Source of the DNA: Corella eumyota
Taxonomy: Eukaryota; Chordata; Ascidiacea; Phlebobranchia; Corellidae
Length of the DNA stretch: 64,000 nucleotides
Reading direction: 5' to 3'
Assembly (NCBI GenBank): GCA_963082875.1
Contig: OY720100.1
Location: 15,958,591 to 16,022,590 of the forward strand
In this document: positions 24,126 to 36,800 of the stretch, piece by piece
Numbering within the stretch: position 1 is the stretch's first letter
Layout of the letters: every line of letters starts with the position of its first letter
Notes under the pieces: generated by a model
Database searches by the model: none
The model's input: only the letters and a program-made list of their open reading frames with translations
Told to the model about the DNA's origin: nothing
Position numbers and translations under genes: made by a program

Positions 24126-25770
24126 TTAAGCTAATTTCTGTTTTAAGTTACCTGATTGTAAGCCTTTAAAAGATTGCATATAATTTTTGATCTGCAGTTT
24201 AAGTATTTCGTTTAAAATTAACTTCCTGTGAGCAGCATCTTTTATTCCAATTCTTGAAAGTTTTGAATCATTTAAAAGTAAGAGAGTTTTACCTAAAAAA
24301 AAATTCACATTTATTCCTAGTTTAACAACTTCATAAAAAAATACGGCCATTAATTTTTTTTTAATTTTTCCAAATGTTGGTATTAAAAAAATAAAACTTT
24401 ATAATAAAATATTAATTTTACCTGTAATGTCATGTTCAGGTAGTAGGTCAGCATATTTTGATAAATTCTCAGGTATATGCTTACGCAACCATTTACACAC
24501 CTCACTTTGGGTCCAAATATTAACTGGTTTGGTGTGTCTGACCGGTGCATTACTCAACACTAGAATAAGAAGTCAGTCAGTTAACAAAATTAAATAAGTT
24601 TGTGTTAAAAAAAATTAATAGATAGAACAAAAATGTATACATGTGATATTGATTTGGCATATATATACTTTGAATAAGCACCATTTTTGGAAGCAAAAAG
24701 ATACATTTAACTTATATCTGTAAATAAGTATATATTTAGGTAAAATAAAATTAATCAAAAATTAGGCTTTACCTGAAACTGTATGTCCAGCTACAACTGA
24801 GGGTCTTTGGTGATAAGCTAGCATCATTGAATCCTGCAGAAGATGATTTAAAATCAATAAAAAATAACTTATATATATAGACGAAAATTACCAAATATTA
24901 ACATAACAAACTAATACATTAAACTGAAGATTAAGCTTGTTAAAAAAAGTTGCATAGTCAACCTTCTTACATAAAGACTACATTGGGATATTATTCAATT
25001 ACATGGTGGTAAAGATGAAATGAAGATCCCTTTGACTCTAAAATATCAGAATCAGAGCCAGGTCGGTGTCGGTTACCGGTTGAAGTGGTTCGAGCCCCGT
25101 GCTCTCTTTCTAACAACATACTATCTGAACTTCCTGTAATATAAACAAAAAAAGTTAAAGAAACAAAATAAAGTTATGTTTTTTCCTAAATATAAAGAAG
25201 TTGATCTAAAAAGTTTTAAGCCCAAACAAAAGAGAAAAGTGGTTTAACGTGGTTTAAGTGGTTTTTTAGTGGTTTAACATATAGAGTTATGGTATTGCCT
25301 AATCATAAATTAACCTACCAATTAGTATTTGGCATAAATAGTATTTTTACTCTTTTTAATTTTTTTTAAATTTTGGTTTTTTGATAAAAGTAAATAATAA
25401 ATACAATATACAATTAATATTACAACAATGCGATGGGAAAAAATGGCAAAATCAATTTAATGATTTAAAACATCCCAAAAGTATCAATGTTCACATAAAG
25501 ATTTTAAGTATGTTATGGCATGGTCACCAAACCCAAATACTCTAGAATAATATTATATGTAAGCTGTTAAAATCAAACCAAAAACCTTATGCAATGAGGT
25601 AAAGTTAAATTTTTATTTCCTCTTTAAGTAAAAATGAAATAATAAAGACAAACAGTCTGTATTTTTTGCAAATTTTTTTATAAAACAAATTGATTTTTAC
25701 CAGCTCTGTGAAGAACTCGATTAACGTTGTTTTCTACGCTATGATGCCGTCTCTGTTCATTACCATTCAT
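24126..25770 (-). CDS. SAMD12: SAM-domain protein, SAMD10/SAMD12 (Aveugle/HYP) family
   Basis: Five exons (25701-25770, 25003-25133, 24773-24833, 24422-24559, 24126-24292) join in frame to 188 residues. The first half is low-complexity, rich in Ser, His and Arg. From about residue 98 a full SAM domain starts: KPVNIWTQSEVCKWLRKHIP, then DITGKTLLLLNDSKLSRIGI and HRKLILNEILKLQIKN. The order and the tail after the domain match vertebrate SAMD10/SAMD12. The Drosophila relative Aveugle/HYP bridges CNK to RAF in Ras-ERK signalling; a similar adaptor role here is inferred from family. There is no signal peptide or transmembrane segment. Start is the first ATG of an exon with TTTCAAG just upstream. 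SAMD10 and SAMD12 are paralogues, so the symbol is a family label. Confidence 0.82.
25391..25540 (-). repeat. Dispersed repeat family A, copy 2
   Basis: Inverted relative to copy 1 and nearly as long: TTACAACAATGCGATGGGAA ... GGCATGGTCACCAAACCC. In intron 1 of the SAM gene. Confidence 0.7.
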
Positions 25771-25810
25771 CCTTGAAATTTAAATTGAATAATCCAATGA
25801 TTACCAGAAG

Positions 25811-25885
25811 CAGACAGACACGATCTGACGGTTACACAGTCAGCGACCAGCGTCAGTCTGTCACTGTCAGTAAGTCAGAGGTCTG
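25811..25885. promoter_or_regulatory. Cluster of SMAD-type boxes upstream of SAMD12-like gene
   Basis: Overlapping CAGACAGAC at 25811-25819, GTCTG at 25856-25860 and GTCTG at 25881-25885 give four SMAD-binding-element cores within 75 bp. TCTGACGGT occurs twice and GTCAG several times. The patch is much richer in G and C than its surroundings and lies 40-115 bp upstream of the SAM gene start. Function is inference; the 5-bp cores are short. Confidence 0.35.
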
Positions 25886-26431
25886 ACGGTGCCAGATAGT
25901 AAAATTACGCTAAACACTCTAAAGTTCTAGTTTATTTTTGCTTTGTTCAGTTAGTATCACAATTAGACAAACCCCTAAACCCTGCTTTAAACTTAAACCA
26001 ATTTTTTACACTTTTAACCCCCTAAAATTCGCGTTTTATTACCCCTTAGAAAGAAATCCCAAAGAAAACATGCAATGTTGCCAATTCTTTTTACAAATTA
26101 ATGTTGCCAATTCTTATTATGCATAAATTTATGCAAAACTTTATCCTCTATTTGATTGACAGGTTAAATTTTAGAACACTTCAAACGCGTTTAAAATTAA
26201 AACTATACAATAATTCTAAAAAAATTACAAAAATTATAAATACACTAACTTATTTTATAATTTCTAAACCATTAATATACATTACAATAAGATAATTTTT
26301 AACTACAAATTAGTAAGGGTAAATATATGCACAACATTTAAAAAAACGCCTAATAACTTGTGGATAACTTAGTATAAATTACTTTATTAAATTTATAAAA
26401 TCTTTGACCTATGCTATAATTTCATTAAATA
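25886..26431. other. Intergenic spacer
   Basis: AT-rich DNA between the SAM gene promoter and the 3' end of the sushi gene. A direct repeat of ATGTTGCCAATTCTT occurs at about 26072 and 26101. Nothing else was recognised. Confidence 0.5.
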
Positions 26432-26437
26432 CCTTTA
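26432..26437 (-). terminator. Candidate polyadenylation signal of sushi gene
   Basis: AATAAA on the minus strand about 310 nt past the stop codon, with a second at about 26384-26389. Position only. Confidence 0.3.
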
Positions 26438-26747
26438 TTTCTAGTTTTTAAATTTTTTTCAAAAAACAAACCATTTACAATGTAATGTTAGTATTAATAC
26501 AATTCATATGCACATAAATATGAATAAATTTTAAGACACCCACAAACTATAATATGAAAAATTGGTAAAATATGAAACTCATAAAGTTTACAGAATAATG
26601 AAAAAAAAGATTTGTATAAAATTGCTGCTACACCAGTGCGTATATAAATAGTTAATTATTTTGAAATAGAAAATGTAAAAAGTCTTTAGAAATATTGGCT
26701 CAAGGTTGTAAATGTCTACGGAAGAATCTTTTTTGAGATATAAGCTA

Positions 26748-29700
26748 TTATGATTCAGCTGCAAAATTAATTAAAAATGAGTTATAATAAGAAAATTAAT
26801 TAGTTATATTTAAAAATAAAACTTTACATGTCAAATGTTATTTTCTGCTGTTTTACTTTAAATGTGATTTTTTAATAAGATTTTTGTCTGTATTATACAA
26901 ACTTTACTTACCTACGCATACTGGTAAATTTCCCAAAATTTCGCCACTTATTTGGCAAAATTGAGTTGGAAGACTGCTTGCTTGGAAAGTGTAACCGGGC
27001 AAGCATTGATGGATGATCAGATCATTGGCAAACCACATTGACGTAGCAGTTGGGATTAGAATTCCGTTGACTGCAGGTACAGGAAAGCATCTTGCAACTG
27101 ATGCATCTGCATCTATAAAAAAAAGAGTTTAAAATTTAGACTTTCACAATGTTATATTCTTTGTAAATTAAATGCACTTGCCTTTGTTTATTTAAGCAAA
27201 GCAAGCATACTTTAAATCAGTTTTAAATTTGTAAAGACTATAAACAACATGTAACTGAAAATATTTTTTAAGGTGACTGTATACCAAGCTGCCAAAGATA
27301 ATTTAAATTTAAGAAAAAGGTTTTTTAAACACTTATTAAGGATAAATTAAAATTAATTATGACTCAATATAAGGCAATGTTCATACAACTTGTGTTTAGA
27401 AAAAAAAGTTGACAGCCTTATTAAAAAGGAATCAAAACCTAAAATATTTAATAAACAAGCAATTAATTTACCTGTACAAACAGTAACTTCTCCCGATAAA
27501 GATCCATCAGCTTGGCAAAGTCGAACTTCCGACCCAGTTAAATCAAATCCTGGTGCACAAGCATACCTTACAACCTCACCAAGCGAATATCGAGTTGCTA
27601 CCGATCTCAGGATACCGTTCAAAGGTGCTTCAGCAGTGCATATATCACCAGCTCCAGCGATAACTAAACAGTAAAAAAACATTACTTAAATAAAGTTATT
27701 GTAGCGAAACATATGAGATTTATGCAATTTACTTAAATCTTTTAATTTAACAACGCATTACTTGTAAACCCTTTTAAATCCTTTTTTTTAATTTTGAAAC
27801 ATAAGTAAATTTATACAAACTACTAACCAAACAATTGCTACTATTTATAAATTTGTAGATAAACATTCAGTTTATAGAATTAGATTAAACTTCAATTCAA
27901 GCAACATATTATAAGCAAACCCTTCAATTTTTTTTCATAACGTTAAAACACAAGTGAATCCTGAAAATTACTAGTTTAACACTTGTTATTTACCGTTACA
28001 AGTTGGTAATGTGCCAGAGTATTCTCCTAGCGTGGCACCAGCTCGAGCTACACAAGTTAACGTAGCTGATGGATCACTTAACTCAAATCCATCTTCACAC
28101 TTGTACCTTGCGACATCACCAACTGACCAGATGTTGAGCTCGTTTCGAATGCTACCGAACATAGGCTCAGGTGGTGGAGTACATTGTTGTTGGAAGATAC
28201 CTTCAAGTATTATATGTATTTAGAACTTGTTTTACTAACTATGAAGATTTTTAATTCCGTGTTTTTCTTACTTAGAATGGAAATTTGATTGTGGAATATA
28301 AAGTATAAGATCTATTTGTTAGTGAACTATATTTAAAACCTGATCAACATAATAGCAGACAATTTAAAACAGTCTTAAAACTGGTGTAGTATATCAAGCC
28401 TTGGACCATAAAAAATGAACCTTAACTTTATATAATTATGCATATATAAAAGTATACAAGCGTCTATTTTCCTTACGTTGGCAAACGGGCACCGGTGGAA
28501 ATCCATTCACCCCACAGGTCGCAGTTTCCTCCTCTTCAGATAACATAAACCCTTCAAAACAGTTGTAGTTGATCACTTCACCAAGGAACCAAAATTGACG
28601 ATCTTGTTCAATAATTTCACCAAATTGTGGAGTATTTGGTCGTGCGCATGTTACTTGTGTGGTTGGCACAACAGGGACGGTAGGAGCAGCTATAAATAAA
28701 ATTAGCTCGTTAAGTCATATTTTTGCTGAAAAAGTCTAGTGTTAAATTGTATTAAATCAACCTTGCTTAGTCTTAGCATACATGTATGCTGGTTCAAGTA
28801 ATAGTGTACATATACTAGGAGATATGTAGAGATTGTAACACTAATAGCCGGCAGCGTGGTGTGGTGGTAAGAACACTTGCTACACCACGATGAGGTCGTG
28901 GGTTTAATCCCCACTGCTCTTATGCTGTAGCGCCCTTGAGTAATGCGCTATAAACGGTGTAAACTCCTGCTGAACCAGCACTTAATCAGCAGCTTAATTA
29001 CCGGGTAATTATAATCTCTATAAAATCCCAAACCGCCACAGGCAACTCAAGACTTTTTCGGAGTAACTGATGTTACTCTATGTTTAAGTCGCGCATTCAA
29101 CCTTCCCACATCGAGGATAAAGATATATACAAAACAAAATAGTGTTTAAAGTAGATTTATTTATGTACTTACGATTTGGGTTACAAAACGGGAAGTTAAC
29201 TGTGAAACTTCCATCTAGGCAAGTAGTCGAGGTATCCCCAATCAAAGAAAATCCGCTGAAACAAGCGAAAGCAATAACTTGTCCGTTAGTAAAAGGAGCT
29301 ACCGAGGTCGTGTTGAGAAATCCGTTCTGGGGAGGGGAAGGGCGGGTCAAACATTGCACAGGTGGGGGGATTACAACAGTAGGGGGTGGAGTATTTGGAG
29401 CGTTCTCTGTTATAAATTAACATTAGTTAAAATCTAAGTTAAATTTCGTTTTTAATTTTTATTTTAAAAATTTTACTGATATATTAATAAGGAATAACTT
29501 TAAATACCATTTAATAAAGCCCAAAACATAAAGTTTAACTTTTTTCTATTACTTTTAAATTACAAATGCTTAAAGTATCAACACTTACGATTGCAGAAAT
29601 TAACTGCATTTGAGAAAGTTCCGTCAGCTTGGCAAGTAGCTGATGTAGATCCGATCAAAGTAAAACCAACTTGACAACCGAAGTTGAGAACGGTTCCAAT

Positions 29701-32700
29701 GCTATAAGGAGCGCTTAAGGTGGTGTCCAGGAATCCGTTAGTGGGCACTGCGGGGCCTTGACTACATGTTGGAATAGCTGTTAAAATAAAATATTGATTT
29801 TTAATGAAAGAAATTTTAATAATTCTTAAAGCGTTTGTAACTTGTTTAGTATCTTACGTCCTAGGTTTAAACCACACTGCTTTTAAATGTAATTTAGCAA
29901 TACTTGCAACTAAAAACAGCCCACTTTAAAATAAGCACAAAATTAGCTAAAAATAAAATATTTAAATGTTCACCAATGCAGGATGATGTGACGTCAGAGA
30001 AGAGACCATTTGATTGACAGACTGATGGTTGACCAACTAGATTGTAACCAGAAGTACATTCGAATCTAAGAATTTCGTTTTCAAACCAAATTGTTTTTCC
30101 AACCTCGGCTAAGACGGCAAATTGAGGAATTGGAGGGTTTGAACATCGGGCTACGGGACGGGGGGTAACCGGAGGTGCGGTCACAGTGGCGGGAGGGACC
30201 GAGACAAAGACACGTGGGTTATTGTCTACACATTAAAAAAAACAAATATTATTTTCTGTTCATTTTTTTACCATTTTGCTTAATTTATTAAACAGCAAAA
30301 TAATGTTTACTTATGCAGAATGGGAAGGGTGAACTGTACTCCAAGGTTGCCAAACAAGTTAAGACTCGCTCTCCTACAAGAGTGTACCCAGAGTTGCAAG
30401 AATAAGTCGCCCGATCTCCGACATTCCAAACTGGTTTTCCTGGTCGGGCAATACTTCCCATGAATGGTACAACTGGTGGCTCACATACACCGGCTATGTA
30501 GAAAAATGTCATGATTTAAATTTAAAGTAGTTGGTAAAATATGATATAAGTAAAACCTACAAGACCATTTAGTAACATTGGAAAAGAAAACGACTACTAA
30601 TAGCTATAAATACACCTAAATTAGCCATGGTCGTTTTATGTTATTTACTGTCTAAAAACAAAATAGTTTACAAAAATTAGTGTATTATTAGGGAAAGATG
30701 TATTGTAAAAACGTGTTTTGAGTTATCGGTAAATACTGATTTTTAGGGGAAGAATTGTGGCGCCAGTGCGACTTGAACCCTACACCTTTTAGCACTACGC
30801 CATAAAGAAATAACATACTTCAACTAATCGTATTTAACTACACTTTTAAGTAGCATACCCGGTGTGCAGCCTGCTGGGGGGCTTGTGAATTCACCATTCG
30901 CTAAACAAGTAGCGACCGCTGTTCCTCGGAGAATAAAACCACCCAAACAACTATAAGTTACAGTGTCTCCTGCCCTCCAAACTGGTCGACTGGGTGGAGT
31001 AATTCTTCCGTTTTGGGGGGCAATAGGGATGATGCAACCCACGATTGGGACAGTGCTTGGTGAAAAGGTTGGAGGCTGAGTGGCAACGACAACAGCTGTG
31101 GATGACATAAACTTTAATATCAAAATAGGTTGGCTAATTAAATTAGAAATTTTGACCCCAGTAGACTTTATAATATAAAGCAATATAATGATAAAATACA
31201 TTAATAAAATTAATTTAATTTATGCTCTTTTAAAATGATATAAATTTATAGACCGTTTATAGGGTTCTATAACATAGCAATTAAAAGAACAATAAAAAAG
31301 CTTTTGGTCTTTATAATTGATCTTTTAAATTTTATGTACACTTAATTAAAACATTTCTGTTATTAAAATATTAAAAATAAAAATTACCTCTGCAGAAATT
31401 TACAACTCGACTAAACACGCCGTTCTCGCAGATTGAGGTTCGATCCCCGTTCAAGACATACCCAGGTAAACATTCATATGAAACGGTTTCACCAGTAGAG
31501 TAAAGTCGATTTTGTGCATTGACTAAGCGGCCGAAGTTAGGGGGCGCTGGAATGTTCTGGAATGTACAGAAGTTTTGGGTGGGTCCTGGAGTAACAACCA
31601 CAGGCAGGGTACTTCTTGGGGGTGCTAAAAAAAATATTACAAGATTGGTAAAACATGTATTGTAGAAGATAAATTATCTATAAGTAAAACTATTAACATT
31701 AAATAAATGACTGCGTTATGATTTTGCTGGTTATATAGTTAAATAAAAGTCTGTTTTGTTTTATATAGTTTAATATCATTTTGTTTAATCCTTAAAAAAT
31801 ATTTTATACACTAAATAAACAATAAAAATAGATTATAGTTTAAAGTTACTTAACCTACAGAAGATGACCTCCAAAAAGTGTTTTTATACCTTAACGTAAC
31901 CTATTATTACTTAACACGAATCTGGTTTTTAAATAAACCGCATAATCGATATGGTTGATGTTAAAAAGGCCAGAAAACTTGATATTTTTATCAACCATTA
32001 AAATCGCATTTGCCAACCTCATGTGATATCGTAATTACTGGGCAATAGGTTTTACTTACTTGCTGCTCTGCATGTCGGGTTAGTTGAGAATCGTCCATTA
32101 GCCTGGCAGACTGCACTACGTCTTCCATTAATAACGTAAAGACCAGAGCAGGCAAAGTTGATTCGGTCCCCTAGGTTCCAGAATGGTCGGTCAGCGAGGC
32201 CACCGACGAGGATAACGTTGCTGGCGAGAACAGGTGGGCTGCATCTAACCACAGTAGGAGGTACGACAACGACGGGACGAGCTGACCATTAAAAAAAATA
32301 AAATTAAGGTTATTAAAATAAAGAATTTATTAATATGGGTAACATATTTCGGTGAAATGGCAAAAACGATTTAAATGTAAGTAAAATTAAGACGGTGAAA
32401 GTAAGACCCTAACGGTAACAATTTTTTGCGGTATGTAGGCATTCTTTTTTTACCGATTGCTAGTTTTAAAAACACAATAATCACTCTTTAGTTAAATAGG
32501 ATTTCGGCGCAAACTTATAAACCCGAGAGTACAGCCTTACCCGGGGCCATGCTAACCTATAATCTGCTTATATCGACGACTAGGCGTAACTCACCGGTTC
32601 GACTAGTCACGCCCTCAAACACGGTGTTTATGCACTAAACATTATTATTAATCCGATATCGGAAATTAATTTCTACATCAAGATTTAACTGAGATAACAT

Positions 32701-34331
32701 CACTGACCATTAAATTAACTAATTTGTGGTGAACTGTGTTTGATTAAAAGGTTATCACTGTTTGATCTTTATTACAAAAACGTTATATTAACCGCGAAAT
32801 TTAGTGGAAGTTTTCTAATTTTTGACAGGCAATTAATCATGATTTTGATACTTTGTTTGTTGTTTTAGTAAGATTGATTAAATTTTTACCAAGTCAATCT
32901 TATTTGAATTGCATCAAACCAAGTTAATTATACAATAATTAGAAATGCATCAAACCAAGCCAAATTAGAATAAGACTTTGGATTTTGATTATATTAGAAT
33001 TACATTAAACCAAGTTAATCATAATAAAATAACCAATAAATTTATACTAAGTAAATTCTATTAGAATTATGCCCAACTGTTTTACTTAATTTTTACTTGC
33101 TATTTTTAAATACTTACGTGCACAGGTAGCGACCAAAACTGACGAAGAAAACAAAAATCCACCGCCAGTGGAGCGCATAAAATATCTGAAATGAGTTGGG
33201 TTGCAAACACAAACTGGTCTCCCTCTCCATGTGTGACAAGTTGTGTCAGGTCTGCCTTGGCAAAACAAACAACTAGGCAAAGGGGATAGTTGAGTTCGCG
33301 CTAAAATTAAATTGTTTTAGTAAAAAAAAACATTTTTTGTAAAATTAGTATTGATAAAAGCAAACTAAAATTCCTTTTTTGTTGATTTTTAAAGACATTT
33401 TGTAAGCCTAATCTCAACCAAGAGCACATATTTTCTTAAAATGTTAATGATCAGACAATCCCAATATTTAGAACACTATAAAACTAAGTTAGGGTAGACT
33501 GTGGTTAAATTGTAAAGCCGACCTTCGCCATTTGCAGAAAAATTATTAAAAAAAACAAAAATATTTAATAAATAAAATATTCTTACGTATGCAAGCTCTT
33601 TCGGTTCTAAAATATCCTGGTGGGCAAATACAAGCTGGTCGACCATCGTGCAAAGTACAAACACCATTTGATGGACACCCTGGACAAACTAGTCCAGTAA
33701 CTACTGGTAAAGTTGGTCTGATAATTGGTCTAGTAATTGGTCTAGTGAGTATGGTGGGTTGTACAATTACGCCTAAATAAAAGTTTTGATAATTTTGTTA
33801 ATTGCGAAAAAAAGTTTTAAAAAAATAATTATTTTGCCCAAAAAAAAATTTGAACAAACTTTAAAAAAAAGAAGAAAAAATCATTTTAAATTTACTAAAA
33901 AAATTAATAATTTTCACAGGGTATACATTTATTTTTTTTAAATAATTTTTTTAAATATTTTAATTTTTTTAAGTACCTCCTCTACAACTAGGTATTCCTT
34001 CGTTTGTATCTAAAACCCAGACCCTGTTTCGACAAGTAGCCATTCGGGAACCTCTGAACAAACTGTCGGGCGTACATGAAAACCTGATATTTGCTTCGAA
34101 CGGGTAAATTCGGTCCGCGTTTGGCGGGCTAGGGGTGACTATACCCTGGAAATTAGGGGGCAGACAAAATTGATCTGTAAAAAAAAAAAAATTGAAAAAA
34201 AATTTTAATGTTTTTCTAATTTTTGTAATATTTTAACTAAATAAACCTTAACATGTTAAAATATAAGAAAATTTACCTTGGGAAAATGCAACGTGCAAAA
34301 GGGCAGCGAGGTATATAGCTACAAAGCGCAT
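26748..34331 (-). CDS. Secreted 12-sushi, 2-EGF-like modular protein
   Basis: Sixteen coding exons give 999 residues: 34277-34331, 33977-34174, 33587-33772, 33118-33300, 32060-32281, 31388-31624, 30859-31095, 30311-30493, 29974-30225, 29589-29777, 29173-29406, 28477-28689, 27994-28200, 27472-27663, 26912-27112, 26748-26758. Every internal exon length is a multiple of three and every intron is phase 1. Exon 1 is a signal peptide (MRFVAIYLAALLHVAFSQ). Exon 2 is a CCP/sushi module; exons 3 and 4 are EGF-like, the second with a long last loop; exons 5-15 are eleven more CCPs. Each CCP has the four-Cys pattern and a late G-x-x-L/P-x-C. Pro/Thr/Val linkers precede several modules. The last exon adds only AES and a stop: no membrane segment or GPI signal, so the protein is probably extracellular. 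Such proteins act in complement-like binding, adhesion or matrix; no orthologue was recognised. Confidence 0.9.
28848..29130 (+). mobile_element. tRNA-derived SINE, full-length, young-looking
   Basis: It starts CCGGCAGCGTGGTGTGGTGG (pol III A-box region), has the B-box equivalent GGGTTTAATCCCC, a body with CTCCTGCTGAACCAGCAC, and ends GATAAAGATATATACAAAAC. It sits in the intron between exons 11 and 12 of the sushi gene, about 40 bp from exon 11. Confidence 0.9.
30756..30806 (-). repeat. Relic of a second tRNA-related element
   Basis: The minus strand reads AGGGTTCAAGTCGCACTGGC then GCCA, B-box-like, preceded by GGCGTAGTGC. The T-stem does not pair well, so it is not a working tRNA. Two similar relics lie at 61640-61733. 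Confidence 0.4.
32541..32662. repeat. GC-richer intronic patch with inverted repeat and palindrome
   Basis: Within the 836-bp intron before sushi-gene exon 5. GGCGTAACT at about 32583 pairs with AGTCACGCC about 20 bases on with one mismatch. The perfect 10-bp palindrome CCGATATCGG lies at 32653-32662, flanked by ATTAAT on both sides. It could be a remnant of a small DNA element or a regulatory site; no family was recognised. Confidence 0.35.
32870..33070. repeat. Degenerate tandem minisatellite in intron
   Basis: About four decayed copies of a 45-60-bp phrase containing GCATCAAACCAAGTTAATTA or close variants (ACATTAAACCAAGTTAATCA, GCATCAAACCAAGCCAAATT). No coding potential. Confidence 0.5.
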
Positions 34332-36800
34332 GACGATGCCTTTAAATTATATACAAGCTTTTTAAATTAGTTCTATCTGAAAACAAAGATTTTAAGTTTG
34401 AAAAAATATCAAATTCTGACTAATGGTAAAGAACGAAGTCAATCAAAGTAACAATATGTAAATGCTTGTAGAATTCAATACCAAACGCCTTGTATTCGAT
34501 CGATAAGCCTACCCTAATTGTACTAATAAAAATAATAAAAAAACAATAAATATGTTTTATTAGTTATAACATTGAATTATTTTCCTAAATTAAATAAACC
34601 ACATTCTAAACTAGATTTATTTGCAAAAACTTTACTATTTTTTTTTAGTTTCTTAACCGTCTTTTCTACTGTAATTTCTGCTGGAAATGGCCGCAAAAAC
34701 TTGACTACCGACTAAAATATACCAACCAAATTATCACACCCTTTTTCAGTTTTTTAGGATGTCGTGGTGACGTAGAATCAAACAATTGCAAAACATTTTG
34801 TAAGGGCAACTTTGCCTGCAGGCGACAAGCGACGACTTCTGCCTTCACCTGATAAATTTCAACTTTGTCAGTTTAATAATTTTAACTAATTTTTAAAAGA
34901 CAAAAAAATTAATTTTTTCTTTAACTACTGAGATTAAAAAATTCTAAAAGAAATAATTAACATTTTTAAAATGCCAACAAAAATGTAAAACAATTTCTGT
35001 AACTAATTTTAATTAATTATTTTATTATTATATTAATTGGTTGTAAATTTTTGATGCAACGAAAATAAAAAATTTAAAACAGTTTTACGAGTTTTCTAAG
35101 GCCACGTAACTAAAAAAAAACTGACGACAGACCCTGAGGGCGACGGGCACAAAACTTCTAATGTAACAAATGATTTATAGGACATCACAGCCTCGTATTT
35201 TCCACAATAATTAGCAGCTTATAAACAAAATACACAAACAAAATTCCATTGTTATTTCCTACTAGTTTCGACGAAAGAACAAAATACGATGTTTTCAATA
35301 AACAATTTCGTTATAAATAAACTTGTTTATGTGTTAAATAAACTAGTGCTTGTTTTAAATAAATAAACAACAAATAATTTGAATTATAACAATCTATTAA
35401 CAACGTGTTAAATTCTATCTTAACAAAAATATATATTAATTGTAAGCAAAAATTGATTTAAAAGTTTAGAAATTTTAGTTGGCTATTATAGCTTTTATAA
35501 AAGTTTTTGTAAAATTTTTTAACTACCGTATTACCTCTATTTGTTACTGTAAACAATTTATTTAACCTTTAAACATATATAAAAGATTGACGTGTATGTC
35601 TATATACCCATTTAAAAATAAGAATTTGTTGAAATTTTATTTAGAGTTTTTTTTATATAAGAAAAATATAAATTTATATTTTAATGGGTTAATATTTAAA
35701 AATCTTTAGATAACAAAATTAGTGTAAATTGTTTTATAAAAAATGGTTCTTTTGTTATGAAACAAGGTCCTAAAATTACAAACACAAATTTTGTGTCAAA
35801 ATATAATCTATTTTGTGTGTTCCATTATCAGACACGTATAATTTTAAACCTTCGATAGTTAAGAAATAAAAGGGGTTATACATATACAAAGAATTTTTCA
35901 ACTTTACATCATCTTATTTTTATAAAAAATGATATTTTGTTATCAAAACGAGGTCTTAAAATTACAAACCCGAATCTTTGTAAAAAAATAATCGCAAAAT
36001 CTTGAACCCGAAGTAACAACCCTCACATAGACTTGGCGACATCGCAAAAGAGTCAGTAGAATGTAGCCTCGAGCTCTGATGACGTGATTTTCAAAGTTGA
36101 ATTTCATCAAAGACCCAGGTATAAATTCTTCTTTTTGTTTTTAACAAAACGCGGTAGGAAACCAGAATTAGAACAATTGGAATCGTGATTTATGACTTAA
36201 ACGTTACAACCGTACAATAGGGGACTTCAATTATACGGGCGTTCAAAATGAAAGTGGAAATTTTCAAGAAATTATCGGTATTGTGATATCACAATTGCCG
36301 ACACTACGTCACTTATCGAACCTTGTTATTATTCACAAAAACGCCGGTTACTGAAAACTTGATGATAAGATCTTTATGTTAACCTTGGTTAGCAATATTA
36401 TTTAACCTAACGCCGTGATCCAAAATTTCATCTTGTTCAATTTTTCGTGTCCTAAGGGTATCGTAAACTGCCCGGGTCGTGTAATATTACAGCGTAGGTG
36501 TACTTAGTGTTAGTAGGTAATATGATATCTATGCCACGGCAAACTTTCCAGGACTACTTCCTAGGAAAAACTGTTTAGTTGTCTATCGTTTAACTAGAAA
36601 ACAAATATGATTTGTAATCTATTTTTGTAAAATTACAATCTGGGTTTTTTGTCCAATTTTTGATGAATCTGCAATTTCAGAATCGCCCAATTGAACCAAA
36701 AATGGTATTTTTAATAAATGACGTTTTTTTAACAAACTACAAAATTGTTAAAATCTTTTTCAAGAGACAAAAAGTCTCAAATTCAAGAACTTTTAGTTTT
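34332..36800. other. Intergenic region, sushi-gene promoter side to NOL6 3' end
   Basis: About 2.4 kb without a convincing gene. Most is very AT-rich. Two patches are compositionally different: about 34802-34860 and about 36000-36560. The second has CRE-like TGACGTGA, GATAAGATC and ACTTCCTAGG (ETS-like). Open frames here show no family similarity. It is the likely home of the sushi-gene promoter and enhancers. Confidence 0.5.

Noticed and set aside
27390-27674. Plus-strand open frames opposite sushi exons
   Set aside because: The minus-strand frame has the cysteine pattern and splice sites; the plus frames are shadows.
28848-28930. tRNA gene at SINE heads
   Set aside because: The A- and B-box sequences are part of a repeated about 280-bp element with a common non-tRNA body; no copy gives a proper cloverleaf.
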